A DNA stretch of 64,000 bases from contig JBEMAY010000002.1 in the NCBI GenBank assembly GCA_040274765.1, positions 17,099 to 81,098 of the forward strand, in the 5' to 3' direction. The stretch is from Psychrobacillus sp040274765 (lineage in GTDB: Bacteria > Bacillota > Bacilli > Bacillales_A > Planococcaceae). Below, piece after piece: positions 18,278-26,575 of the stretch. The notes beneath the pieces are model-generated. The model ran no database searches and was not told where the DNA came from. It saw only the letters and a list, made by a program, of their open reading frames with translations. The translations under genes were made by a program, and so were the position numbers. The stretch's first letter is position 1. The number at the start of each line of letters is the position of its first letter.

Positions 18278-19507
18278 TTATTTTATCTTTCCTTCAATAG
18301 CTTTTGCTGCTGCATCTGCCGCTTCTTTAGGAGTTTTCTTACCTTCTAGCATGGTTTGAAGCTCTGCCTGTATCAACGGCATAATATTACGTCCTTCTGG
18401 ATGAATGACTCCTGACTGTGTAAACTCCGTGTAAGAAGCTAATTGGGCAAGATATTTTTGATCGTCATAAATATCTTTTGCTGACTCTCTAGTAGGAATG
18501 AATTGAGTTTCTCTATTAAATTTCCGTTGGTTTTCAGCACTTGTAATTACTTTAATAAACTCTGCAGCTGCATCTTTGTTATCTGAATTTACCGGAACAA
18601 CAAACATGCCAGTAGTACCATAGGTAGCCTGTTTTTTATTCTTTAAGGGGGGAGCAATGACAAATTCAAAGGTCTCTTTTTCTAGCATTCTACTTACAGA
18701 CTTTCCTGCTCCTTGAATAGATAGCAGCTTTCCGCTATCCCATAAGGCATCATGGTCTAAGGCAGTGATCGAATCCTGCGGAATCCAACCATTGCTATAT
18801 AATTTGTTAATAAATTCAAATGCCTCTACGCCGCTTTCATTATTAATCAATACCTTATTATCCTCTGTTAGTATTTCACCGCCAGCCTGCCATAAATAAG
18901 GATAGAGAGTACCATTCATCGAGCCTCCGCCTTGGAAGCTAGAAGCATAGTAACCTTTTTCTTTAGCTTTTGCTGCCCATACTTCGAACTCCTCCCACGT
19001 AGTTGGGAGCTTGGAAGGATCTTCTCCAATTGCTTTCACAACTTCAACGTTGTACATGAAGGTTTCGACTGATTGTAAAATCGGCACACCATACATTTTT
19101 CCCTTCCACTTAGTTGGAACGAGGGAGCTTTCCACAAAATCATCCATATCGTTGTTCTTCATGTAAGGGCTAAGATCAACTAGCATCCCCGCTTCCGCAT
19201 ATTGAGGCATTTGGTCAGGGATGGCATAAAATACATCTGGTCCATTATTTGCTGCAAGTGCAGTCAATATTTTTTGGTCGCGATTAGCCCATGGGATTTG
19301 TTGGAAGTTAACCTTCACACCAGAAGTATCTTCATAAGAGGCAATTAACTCCTTCCACATTTCCCCTTCCTTTTCTTGATTGTCCGTGTACGGATGAGCC
19401 CATACAGTTATTTCTCCTTTACTTTGAGAATCCGTTGTTCCAGCCTCATCACTACAACCGACCATCAGTAAACCATTTAACAGCAATAAAAATAATAACT
19501 TTTTCAA
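18278..19507 (-). CDS. Second sugar-binding lipoprotein, paralogue of the operon's receptor
   Basis: 409 residues with lipobox NGLLMVGCS. Aligned by eye with the protein at 15960-17222 it is identical at most positions throughout, including GPDVFYAIPDQMPQYAEAG and YYASSFQGGGSMNGTLYPYLWQ, apart from a slightly shorter linker after the lipid cysteine. It is a single-gene unit with its own terminator and no permeases of its own. It probably feeds the same permease pair, perhaps with a different affinity or substrate range. This looks like a local duplication with yesL lying between the two copies. Confidence 0.93.
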   Translation of the reverse strand: MKKLLFLLLLNGLLMVGCSDEAGTTDSQSKGEITVWAHPYTDNQEKEGEMWKELIASYEDTSGVKVNFQQIPWANRDQKILTALAANNGPDVFYAIPDQMPQYAEAGMLVDLSPYMKNNDMDDFVESSLVPTKWKGKMYGVPILQSVETFMYNVEVVKAIGEDPSKLPTTWEEFEVWAAKAKEKGYYASSFQGGGSMNGTLYPYLWQAGGEILTEDNKVLINNESGVEAFEFINKLYSNGWIPQDSITALDHDALWDSGKLLSIQGAGKSVSRMLEKETFEFVIAPPLKNKKQATYGTTGMFVVPVNSDNKDAAAEFIKVITSAENQRKFNRETQFIPTRESAKDIYDDQKYLAQLASYTEFTQSGVIHPEGRNIMPLIQAELQTMLEGKKTPKEAADAAAKAIEGKIK

Positions 19508-19831
19508 TTGGACCTTCCCCTTCCATTTGTATTGTAGTTACCTATACCATCCCGATTTATCCTCCATTTCACCCCTTCCAAATTCATAGAAATATTACTT
19601 TAAATCCACTTTTCCACAAGTGCGTTAAATTACATTTTCTGGATACTTAATAGTATATGACTTACATGTAAGACACAATGTCGTAATTTCGTCTGTAATT
19701 TTCTACTTCGCTAGCTTCCCTTTCATTTCATTAATAAGCTTCATCATGTTGTTTAATTTTCATATATGTTGTAAGATTCATTAGTTATATTAAAATAAGA
19801 ATCTTTCAACATAAGGCTTGGTGAATAATAG
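19508..19831. other. Divergent intergenic region
   Basis: 324 bases between the second binding-protein gene and the DMT transporter. It must hold both promoters. The only clear element is a 12-bp perfect palindrome, CTTACATGTAAG, at 19661-19672, a possible operator. No small gene with a convincing ribosome site was seen. Confidence 0.5.
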
Positions 19832-20749
19832 ATGAATACAAAAGCTTTTTTTCTCGCAATTATGTCTGTAGCTATCTGGGGATCTTCTTTTGCTGCCATT
19901 AGTGCTAGCTTAAATGGAGGCTATCCTCCAGGTCACTTATCCCTGATAAGATTTTTAATAGCCTCTCTGATTTTCATAGTGATTGCAATCCGGCCAGGAA
20001 GTAAATTTAAGCTACCTGAGAAAAGCGACCTATGGAAAATATTAATTTTAGGTTGGATTGGCATTAGCCTCTATCATGTTTGTGTGACATTTGGACAAAT
20101 GACCATTTCTGCAGGTACCGCCGGCATGCTAATCGGTTCTGCTCCTATTGTCACCACTGTGATGGCTGTAATTATATTAAACGAACGATTAGGAAAAGTT
20201 GGATGGGTTGGATTAGGGTTTGGCTTTGTTGGAATAATACTTATCGCTTTAGGGACTGGAGATTCCTCCTTTGATATCTCTCCAGGAGTATTCCTAGTGC
20301 TAACGGCAGCCATTGCTACGTCTATTTTTTTCGTGTATCAAAAGCCTTTATTTAAAATATATAGCGCTATTGAGCTTACTGCTTACTTTACTTGGGCTGG
20401 TACTATACCATTTCTCTTTTTTTCACCTGGACTATTCAATACTCTTCAAAACGCAACTGTAGAAGCAAATCTATCTGCGATATACATTGGTATATTCCCT
20501 ACAGCATTAGCCTACCTCACTTGGGCAATAGCGTTGTCTAACACCAATGCCAGCTCTATTTCCAATACATTATACGCAGAGCCAGTTGTTGCTATAATTA
20601 TTACTTGGATTTGGCTTCATGAGCTTCCTTCTCCACTTTCTATTGTTGGTGGGACCATTGCAATAAGCAGCTTGTTACTCGTTAACTTGTATGGAAAGAA
20701 ACAGCGGCTGACATTAAAGCAAGAAAACACAGCCAAAAATCACATATGA
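19832..20749 (+). CDS. EamA-family (DMT) transporter
   Basis: 305 residues with ten hydrophobic helices in two repeated EamA halves (about 1-140 and 150-290). The opening AIMSVAIWGSSFAAISASL is typical of the family. Members export amino acids, metabolites or drugs; the substrate cannot be inferred. It is monocistronic, with a strong terminator immediately after the stop. Confidence 0.93.
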   Translation: MNTKAFFLAIMSVAIWGSSFAAISASLNGGYPPGHLSLIRFLIASLIFIVIAIRPGSKFKLPEKSDLWKILILGWIGISLYHVCVTFGQMTISAGTAGMLIGSAPIVTTVMAVIILNERLGKVGWVGLGFGFVGIILIALGTGDSSFDISPGVFLVLTAAIATSIFFVYQKPLFKIYSAIELTAYFTWAGTIPFLFFSPGLFNTLQNATVEANLSAIYIGIFPTALAYLTWAIALSNTNASSISNTLYAEPVVAIIITWIWLHELPSPLSIVGGTIAISSLLLVNLYGKKQRLTLKQENTAKNHI

Positions 20750-20795
20750 AAAAAGGTACCCATGAGACTATGTCTTCATTTGGGTACCTTTTTAC
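20750..20795. terminator. Terminator shared by the DMT gene and the P450 operon
   Basis: AAGGTACCCA (20753-20762) pairs with TGGGTACCTT (20781-20790), flanked by an A-run and a T-run. The last codons of the leftward 76-aa gene lie inside the hairpin. Confidence 0.9.
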
Positions 20796-21006
20796 TTTTG
20801 TCTATACGATGGTATTCAGACAGTTGGGTTACACGAACATTCTTCGTATTCAATTCATGGTAGATGCCTCTACTATCCCAAAAGGAAATAAACTGGTCCC
20901 TTTCATTTCGGATCAGACTTTCCGCTTCCTCCGAGGATTCCAAGTGAATAAACCTTCTTATATAGTGGTTTTCATCAAAGAAGTAAGTGATCTTAAATTC
21001 TTTCAT
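20776..21006 (-). CDS. Small conserved-looking hypothetical protein, 76 aa
   Basis: The 76-residue product begins MKEFKITYFFDENHYIRRF and is soluble and charged. No function is recognised. The ribosome site AGGAGACG precedes the ATG, and the gene starts 10 bases after the P450 stop, so it is probably co-transcribed with the P450. Its stop lies in the loop side of the terminator hairpin, which is compact but workable. Confidence 0.7.
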   Translation of the reverse strand: MKEFKITYFFDENHYIRRFIHLESSEEAESLIRNERDQFISFWDSRGIYHELNTKNVRVTQLSEYHRIDKSKKVPK

Positions 21007-21016
21007 TTTTCGTCTC

Positions 21017-22276
21017 CTATTGTTGCTTGGTTTTTACATTGGCTATTATAACCTTACTATGTGGAAGACTCGGGATACTTACCATGCTATAGCTTAAATC
21101 CTGATTTGGAAGGTCGTAATCTAGCTTATTTGCAAGATACTGTAGGCTCACCTTCATTACTTCAATAGTTACCCATTCTCCTGCACAACGATGCCCCATA
21201 TTAAAGTCTCCGCCACCTTGAGGTATAAAGCTAAATGGGCTCTCGTTCCACTGTGCAAATCGTTCTGGATTAAAAATTTCTGGGTTGTCCCATAGATGTG
21301 AATCATGGTTGGTTCCATACAAGTCTAATAACGTTAAGGTTCCTTCTTCAAATTTAAAATCGTTCCAAATAAAGTCTTTTTTCACTCTCGCGATTGTCGC
21401 GGGAAAAAAAGGATAAAATCTTCTGACCTCCTGTACAAACATTTGAAGGAATTCCTCTCCATTTTTAAGTCTTGGCTTATTTTCTGGGTATTGATGAACG
21501 GCTAATCCAGTAAAGGTAATATACACGGAGATTGCTACGATCGGTCTAATAATATTCAGCACTTCTACAGCAACTATTTCTTTGTCTAATAGCTTGCCAT
21601 CTACATCCTTATGAAAAGAAAAATTATAGAGAGCAGTACCTTTTGGTGGCAGTAGCTCTTCTTTTCTAACTTGTTCCACTAGTTCTACAATCCAGTCCTC
21701 TAATTCTTTTCTGGCATGTCTGCCCATCCAATGTTCTGGTCCTAACGCAGACGCGGACTCAAATAATTTAGTCAGTTGCTCTGTGCGTTTTTTTACTTCA
21801 TCAGTCTTTAAAGGGACACCAGCCCATTCACATGCCAGTTTACATAGCAGTTCTCGGGATTCATCATATAGAACGACTTGATCTTTCTGTTCCCATTCTT
21901 TACTTTTCATGTCCCAATACTTCTCCGTCAAATGATTTAAGCGTTGCAGATGAGGATGGGTCATAATAGACATGAACATACCTTTCCTATTTCTATGTTC
22001 CTCCTCGTCCAATCCTTGAACTCCGCCTACTCCAAATAGTGTCTTTTGAAGTCTTTTTGGAGCTGCTCCCGTTCTTATGAACTTATCGTTATCATAGAAA
22101 AGCTTAGCTGCCTCTTCGCCACCCATACAGATTGCCTTCTGCCCCAGCAGTCTTGTTTCAAAGATATTAGATGCAAAGCTTTTACGTCTATTCGCTAAAA
22201 ACATATACCCTTCACGTAACAATGTGAGACTATGATCTAGACCCTCTTCCTTTGGCATCTGCCTTGAATTAGTCAT
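21017..22276 (-). CDS. cypC: CYP152 fatty-acid peroxygenase (cytochrome P450)
   Basis: 419 residues, the length of B. subtilis P450-BSbeta (CypC/YbdT). The haem ligand is C364 in GHRCAGEW. The I-helix reads NIIRPIVAISV with R244-P245 in place of the usual acid-alcohol pair; this Arg-Pro pair binds the fatty-acid carboxylate and is diagnostic of CYP152. These enzymes use hydrogen peroxide, with no reductase, to hydroxylate fatty acids at the alpha or beta carbon, and some decarboxylate them to terminal alkenes. No ferredoxin or reductase gene is nearby, consistent with peroxide use. The gene precedes a 76-aa gene by 10 bases. Confidence 0.94.
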   Translation of the reverse strand: MTNSRQMPKEEGLDHSLTLLREGYMFLANRRKSFASNIFETRLLGQKAICMGGEEAAKLFYDNDKFIRTGAAPKRLQKTLFGVGGVQGLDEEEHRNRKGMFMSIMTHPHLQRLNHLTEKYWDMKSKEWEQKDQVVLYDESRELLCKLACEWAGVPLKTDEVKKRTEQLTKLFESASALGPEHWMGRHARKELEDWIVELVEQVRKEELLPPKGTALYNFSFHKDVDGKLLDKEIVAVEVLNIIRPIVAISVYITFTGLAVHQYPENKPRLKNGEEFLQMFVQEVRRFYPFFPATIARVKKDFIWNDFKFEEGTLTLLDLYGTNHDSHLWDNPEIFNPERFAQWNESPFSFIPQGGGDFNMGHRCAGEWVTIEVMKVSLQYLANKLDYDLPNQDLSYSMVSIPSLPHSKVIIANVKTKQQ

Positions 22277-22339
22277 TTAACCATCTCCTTATTTGCTTCT
22301 ATTGTTTGTTTACTTTTCCCTTTTTAATCTGGTTAAAAC

Positions 22340-22777
22340 AAGAAAAGCGCAATCGCCTGTCACTGCCCCGACAGGCAAATGGGGAAATGCGAGGAGGCAG
22401 GTCCTCAGCCACCGGAGCTTTTATCCATTTGACCCCGAGGGGCAAGGCGATGGAGCTAGACACCAAGAAAAGCGCAATCGCCTATCTCTGCCCCGATAGG
22501 CAAATGGGAAAAAGCGAGGAGGCAGCTCCTCAGTCACCGGAGCTTTTATTCATTTGACCCGAGGGGCAAGGCGATGGAGCTAGACACCACTTAAAAGCGC
22601 AATCGCCTATCTCTGCCCCGACAGGCAAATGGAGAAAAGCGAGGAGGCAGCTCCTCAGCCACCGGAGCTTTTATCCATTTGACCCGAGGGGCAAGGCGAT
22701 GGAGCTAGACACCAAGAAAAGCGCAATCGCCTATCTCTGCCTCGATAGGCAAATGGAGAAAAGTGGTTCAGAACTTT
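22340..22777. repeat. Tandem array of about 125-bp structured repeats (three full, one partial)
   Basis: Units lie at 22340-22464, 22465-22588, 22589-22713 and a truncated fourth at 22714-22765. Each begins AGAAAAGCGCAATCGCC and ends GGAGCTAGACACC, is GC-rich against the AT-rich surroundings, and contains nested inverted repeats: GCCTGTC/GACAGGC, a GAGGAGGC...CCTC arm and CCCCGAGGGG. Unit 1 has GCCTGTC with GACAGGC, while unit 2 has GCCTATC with GATAGGC, a paired change that keeps the stem. The array fills most of the 604-base gap between cypC and the esterase. A related array lies at 53132-53506 in the opposite orientation. The short open frames inside it are by-products. Confidence 0.9.
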
Positions 22778-22880
22778 ATAATTTCCTAAACAACTAGAAA
22801 AGCCGTTATACTTATCTTTTATTATTAAGAAAAGCATATGATAGAATGTATTTACTACAAGAAGGAAGGAAGAAGCTACT

Positions 22881-23510
22881 ATGAAGTCACCTTTTACATA
22901 TAAATATATAGCCCCGACCACTAAAGGAAATGACCAGCCCTCTCTTTTTTTATTTCATGGCATGGGCAGTAACGAAGAGGATTTGCTCCAGCTTGTAAAA
23001 GAATTTCAGGGAAGCCATCATATATTTAGTTTGCGTGGACCAATTATATTTAACCCTGGATATGCATTTTTTACGAGTGAGGAAGAGGGAATCCCAGATA
23101 GACAGGTTTTTGATAAGGTAGTAACGTACCTTCACCAATTTATTGCAGAGGCTATACAGGAATACAACCTAGACCAAAGTAAAATCAGCTTAATTGGCTT
23201 TAGTCAAGGTGCTGTATTGGCACAAACATTGGCTTTAACAATGGGTAGTTTGATTAAAGGAGTTGCCGCATTAAGTGGTTATTTACCTGATTTTGTAAAA
23301 GAGGAATATAGAAAACATCCTGTCGATCATCTGAAAATGTTTATTTCTCATGGGGAATACGATTATGTGGTTCCTTCCCATTGGGGATTAGAAAGTAAAA
23401 ATTATTTTGAGGGACTCGAAGCTCATGTTACTTTTAAAACATATGAGGACGGCCATGGAGTTGTTCCGGAAAATCAGCTTGATTTAGTTAATTTTCTAAA
23501 ACAATTGTAA
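22881..23510 (+). CDS. Carboxylesterase/phospholipase-family alpha/beta hydrolase
   Basis: 209 residues, full length for the Abhydrolase_2 family. FHGMGSNEEDLL carries the oxyanion loop, the nucleophile serine lies in GFSQGAVLA, the aspartate in HGEYDYVVP and the histidine in DGHGV. It is related to the B. subtilis MhqD/YodD type of esterase. The ribosome site AAGGAAGG precedes the ATG. The substrate is unknown. It stands alone between the repeat array and a terminator shared with nagB. Confidence 0.88.
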   Translation: MKSPFTYKYIAPTTKGNDQPSLFLFHGMGSNEEDLLQLVKEFQGSHHIFSLRGPIIFNPGYAFFTSEEEGIPDRQVFDKVVTYLHQFIAEAIQEYNLDQSKISLIGFSQGAVLAQTLALTMGSLIKGVAALSGYLPDFVKEEYRKHPVDHLKMFISHGEYDYVVPSHWGLESKNYFEGLEAHVTFKTYEDGHGVVPENQLDLVNFLKQL

Positions 23511-23558
23511 AATTATCAAGTTCAATTGAAGGAAGAGAATGAAATTTATTCTTATTTA

Positions 23559-23600
23559 AAATGTTTGAGGAGATACTATATCTTCCTCAAACATTTTTTG
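23559..23600. terminator. Bidirectional terminator, esterase / nagB
   Basis: A 13-bp perfect stem, AAATGTTTGAGGA (23559-23571) with TCCTCAAACATTT (23584-23596), followed by T-rich DNA on the plus strand and matched by the A-rich side for nagB. Confidence 0.9.
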
Positions 23601-23613
23601 ATAATATATATTT

Positions 23614-24336
23614 TTAACTTCCATAAATAATAGTTACATGAGGATGTTTCTTCAAACAGCTAGCTGGGAATTCCTCGGAAATACCTTGTTCCTGAATTCG
23701 CTTCAAAGTCGCTATTTTATTTTCACCAAAGGCCAATAGGACAATCTGCTTTGCCATCATAATAGTTTCAATACCCATCGTAATTGCCAGCTCTGGGACT
23801 GACTTTCCTTCAGGAAAATATTTAGCATTATCCTGTTTAGTTTTATCAGCAAGCTCGACAACATGAGTTCTTGACTGAAAAGACGTACCTGGCTCATTAA
23901 ACCCAATATGCCCATTGACACCAATTCCTAATAGTTGAAGATCAATTCCACCTCTTTGTTCAATCTGCTTTTCATAACGGGTACATTCTTGCTCCAAATT
24001 CTCCGCTAAACCATTTGGAAGATGAACGTTCTCCTTTGGAATGTTTACATGCTTAAATAGATGCTCATGCATATACGTGTGATAACTTGTAGCCTCCTCC
24101 GGCCCTATTCCTACGTATTCATCCAAGTTAAATGTACTTGCTTCTTCAAAAGAAATACCGCCTTTTATGTAGCATTGCACTAACTCCTTATAAAAACCTA
24201 CTGGAGTTCCTCCTGTTGCTAATCCTAATACACTATGTGGCTTTTCCATTAATTGCTTTTCAAAAATAGCAGCTGCTATTTTACTCATTTCTTCATAAGT
24301 GTTAACTTCCAACCATGTTATATTACCTTTGCTCAT
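23614..24336 (-). CDS. nagB: Glucosamine-6-phosphate deaminase
   Basis: 240 residues, normal length. GLATGGTPVGFYKEL binds the sugar phosphate, NLDEYVGI holds the general base aspartate, and GVNGHIGFNEPG contains the catalytic histidine loop. The enzyme converts glucosamine 6-phosphate to fructose 6-phosphate and ammonia. Its first codons overlap the end of nagA by 14 bases, so the two are coupled. Together they feed N-acetylglucosamine into glycolysis. No nagR/yvoA or PTS gene is next to them in the window. Confidence 0.97.
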   Translation of the reverse strand: MSKGNITWLEVNTYEEMSKIAAAIFEKQLMEKPHSVLGLATGGTPVGFYKELVQCYIKGGISFEEASTFNLDEYVGIGPEEATSYHTYMHEHLFKHVNIPKENVHLPNGLAENLEQECTRYEKQIEQRGGIDLQLLGIGVNGHIGFNEPGTSFQSRTHVVELADKTKQDNAKYFPEGKSVPELAITMGIETIMMAKQIVLLAFGENKIATLKRIQEQGISEEFPASCLKKHPHVTIIYGS

Positions 24337-25495
24337 TAGAATAACTCAGCCTTCCTCTACAAAAAGTATATTGTACTTCAAAGGAGTCATTTAGCAATAC
24401 AATGTCGGCATCTTTCCCAACAGCCAAACTTCCTTTACGATCATCTACCCCTAATCTTCTCGCTGCATTTGTTGAAGTAATCTTCACTAACTCATGAAGT
24501 GACAAATCCGTTAGGTTTTGAATCTTCTTTACCCCTTCATTCATTTTGAGCACACTTCCGGCTAATGTACCCGATTTTAAAGTAGCAGTTCGACCTACCA
24601 CCTTGACCTCCTGATCGCCAAGTGAATAGTTTCCATCTGGAAGTCCCTTCGCTCGCATAGAATCTGTGATAAGAATGATTCTTTCTGATCCAATCACCTT
24701 AAACACTAATCGAAGCATGTCATCTGATAAATGTATGCCATCGGCAATAATCTCACAGCAGAGCGATTCATTCATGAAACCTGCTCCCACCATCCCAATT
24801 TCTCGATGGTGAATACCTGTCATAGCATTAGTATAGTGCGTTAAATGTGTTAACCCACTTCGTGCTGCGTCATTAATCTCCTTATAGGAAGCTTTCGAAT
24901 GACCTGCTGAGGAAATAACTCCTTTCTCTCTTAAATATTGAAGCATGACATGAGCTTCATCGAGCTCAGGTGCCAATGTAACCACCTTTAAATGTGTTAG
25001 CTGTTCTCCAAACCATTTTTGTAAACTTTCAATGGATGGCTTTTGTATATACTGAACAGGCTGTGCTCCTGCTTGCTCCGGATGGATAAATGGCCCCTCT
25101 AAATGAAAGCCTAGCATTTCTGCTCCATAGCTAATTTCATTCTCTTCAAGAAATTTAGAGTTTACTTCTATCGCCCGCTTAATTCGCTCAGATGAGTGTG
25201 TGATAGTCGTTGCTAAAAATGAAGTAGTACCTTCTTGAGGTAGGTACTCCGCAATCTTTTTCGTTGCAGCAATTTCTCCATCCATAAAATCAGCCCCTGT
25301 AGCCCCGTGTATATGGATATCAATAAAACCTGGTAGTGCAACGCATCCTTTACCATCGATGACTTCTCCAATAAATTCTGCTATTTTACTTTCTGAGATT
25401 GATGCAATTTTTCCATCTTTAACGAGTATCTCCCCGTTTATCATTCGTCCATCCTCTATGCATATCTGAACGTTTTGGATAAGATAATTACTCAT
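24323..25495 (-). CDS. nagA: N-acetylglucosamine-6-phosphate deacetylase
   Basis: 390 residues from the chosen start. The amidohydrolase metal motif appears as DIHIHGATGADFMD, followed by HLEGPFI, GHSKASY, HLTHYTNAM and the catalytic aspartate in ITDSMRAKG. It removes acetate from GlcNAc-6-P. I use the ATG at 25495 because AAAGGGG lies five bases before it; the GTG two codons earlier abuts the ribosome site. The 290-base upstream gap is AT-rich with no convincing NagR-type operator. Confidence 0.97.
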   Translation of the reverse strand: MSNYLIQNVQICIEDGRMINGEILVKDGKIASISESKIAEFIGEVIDGKGCVALPGFIDIHIHGATGADFMDGEIAATKKIAEYLPQEGTTSFLATTITHSSERIKRAIEVNSKFLEENEISYGAEMLGFHLEGPFIHPEQAGAQPVQYIQKPSIESLQKWFGEQLTHLKVVTLAPELDEAHVMLQYLREKGVISSAGHSKASYKEINDAARSGLTHLTHYTNAMTGIHHREIGMVGAGFMNESLCCEIIADGIHLSDDMLRLVFKVIGSERIILITDSMRAKGLPDGNYSLGDQEVKVVGRTATLKSGTLAGSVLKMNEGVKKIQNLTDLSLHELVKITSTNAARRLGVDDRKGSLAVGKDADIVLLNDSFEVQYTFCRGRLSYSNEQR

Positions 25496-25791
25496 AGGCA
25501 CCCCTTTCTAAATACATACTACTATAAATAAATTAGATATTTCTAAATAATCATATAATAATTCCTCTTATAATTATATACTTAAATTCTCTGAAAGTAG
25601 ATTCTCATTTTTTAAATAGGGTACGTTTAAAGAAAGAGGCGATCCTGTAGTCACTTTTATAAAGACAGACTAAAAGATCGTAAATTATTAATTTGCTTTA
25701 AATAATAACAGTCCAAGAAAATAAATGTAAAAATGATACAAGCAGTATATCCACTTTTATTGTATGATAATTAAAAGTAAGGAGGAATATT

Positions 25792-26490
25792 ATGCCAGAA
25801 TTATATTCTAAAAAATACCACCCCTCAATTGATAAAGTGATTGTACAAACCTTAGAAAGAGATGGGGTTGATAAAGCATTAATGGAAGACACATTAGTAA
25901 AAATGTCTAAAATTGAAGCCATGGATCGGTATTTTGAAGAAATAGATGCAACTACTGAATCTATCGCCCATTATATATATTATGCTTTTTACATAGATTT
26001 AAATAAAGCATATTTGCTAGATATGGAAATTACTGAAAAGCTGAAAGAACCTTCTCCAAAGGCGGCCATTACATGGTCATTAGAAAATCAACAGCAAGAT
26101 TGGACCGGCGAACAGATTCGCAATCTTCTTCTAAAACTATTTGGTATAAATACGAATGGACTTGCCTTTTTAGAGAACAAAAGAATTTCCTTATATTCTA
26201 AAAAGCAATGGATTTTAAAACAGGACAACGATTTGTTTATCGTTTCTACTGGGGTAAAAGATATTGATGTTTACATCTTAGCAACAGATTATTTTAAACA
26301 AAAGACTGGATTGGATGGTTTACCAAAAAATTTACACGAAAAGCTAAATGAGCTAGGGTTCACTTATAACGAAGAAAAAATGTGTTACTATTATTGCACA
26401 GAAAATGATCAATCAGTAGAAGATTCATTTAAAGGTCAGGTATTAAATAGCTTAATAGAAGCAGCACGCACGACATATGATAATTTATAA
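25792..26490 (+). CDS. Hypothetical protein, 232 aa
   Basis: A well-formed gene (GGAGGA ribosome site, own terminator) whose product I do not recognise. It is soluble, acidic and has no signal or membrane segment. The N-terminal half is helical (KVIVQTLERDGVDKALMEDTL) and includes an aromatic run HYIYYAFYIDLNKAY. The C-terminal half includes GFTYNEEKMCYYYCTEND, with two nearby cysteines. It lies alone between nagA and a convergent ThDP enzyme; the neighbours say nothing about its job. Confidence 0.75.
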   Translation: MPELYSKKYHPSIDKVIVQTLERDGVDKALMEDTLVKMSKIEAMDRYFEEIDATTESIAHYIYYAFYIDLNKAYLLDMEITEKLKEPSPKAAITWSLENQQQDWTGEQIRNLLLKLFGINTNGLAFLENKRISLYSKKQWILKQDNDLFIVSTGVKDIDVYILATDYFKQKTGLDGLPKNLHEKLNELGFTYNEEKMCYYYCTENDQSVEDSFKGQVLNSLIEAARTTYDNL

Positions 26491-26529
26491 AATACAAAAG
26501 CTCCGTTGCTTGAACGTATAAAATTATAC

Positions 26530-26570
26530 AAAAGCTCCTACCTCGAAACACAGAGATAGGAGCCTTTTAT
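26530..26570. terminator. Terminator between the 232-aa gene and the ThDP enzyme gene
   Basis: CTCCTA-C-CTC on the left pairs with GAG-A-TAGGAG on the right (one internal mismatch), flanked by AAAAG on the left and CCTTTTAT on the right. It can work for both convergent genes. The sequence TACAAAAGCTCC occurs twice just before it. Confidence 0.8.
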
Positions 26571-26575
26571 ATGGA

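Noticed and set aside
22293..22921. Open reading frames of 68-88 residues through the first repeat array
   Set aside because: Their sequence is only the translated structured repeat (KRNRLSLPRQANGE and similar), with no ribosome site.
25502..25791. NagR/YvoA operator before nagA
   Set aside because: The AT-rich inverted repeats there do not match the TGGTCTAGACCA-like site; only weak palindromes were found.
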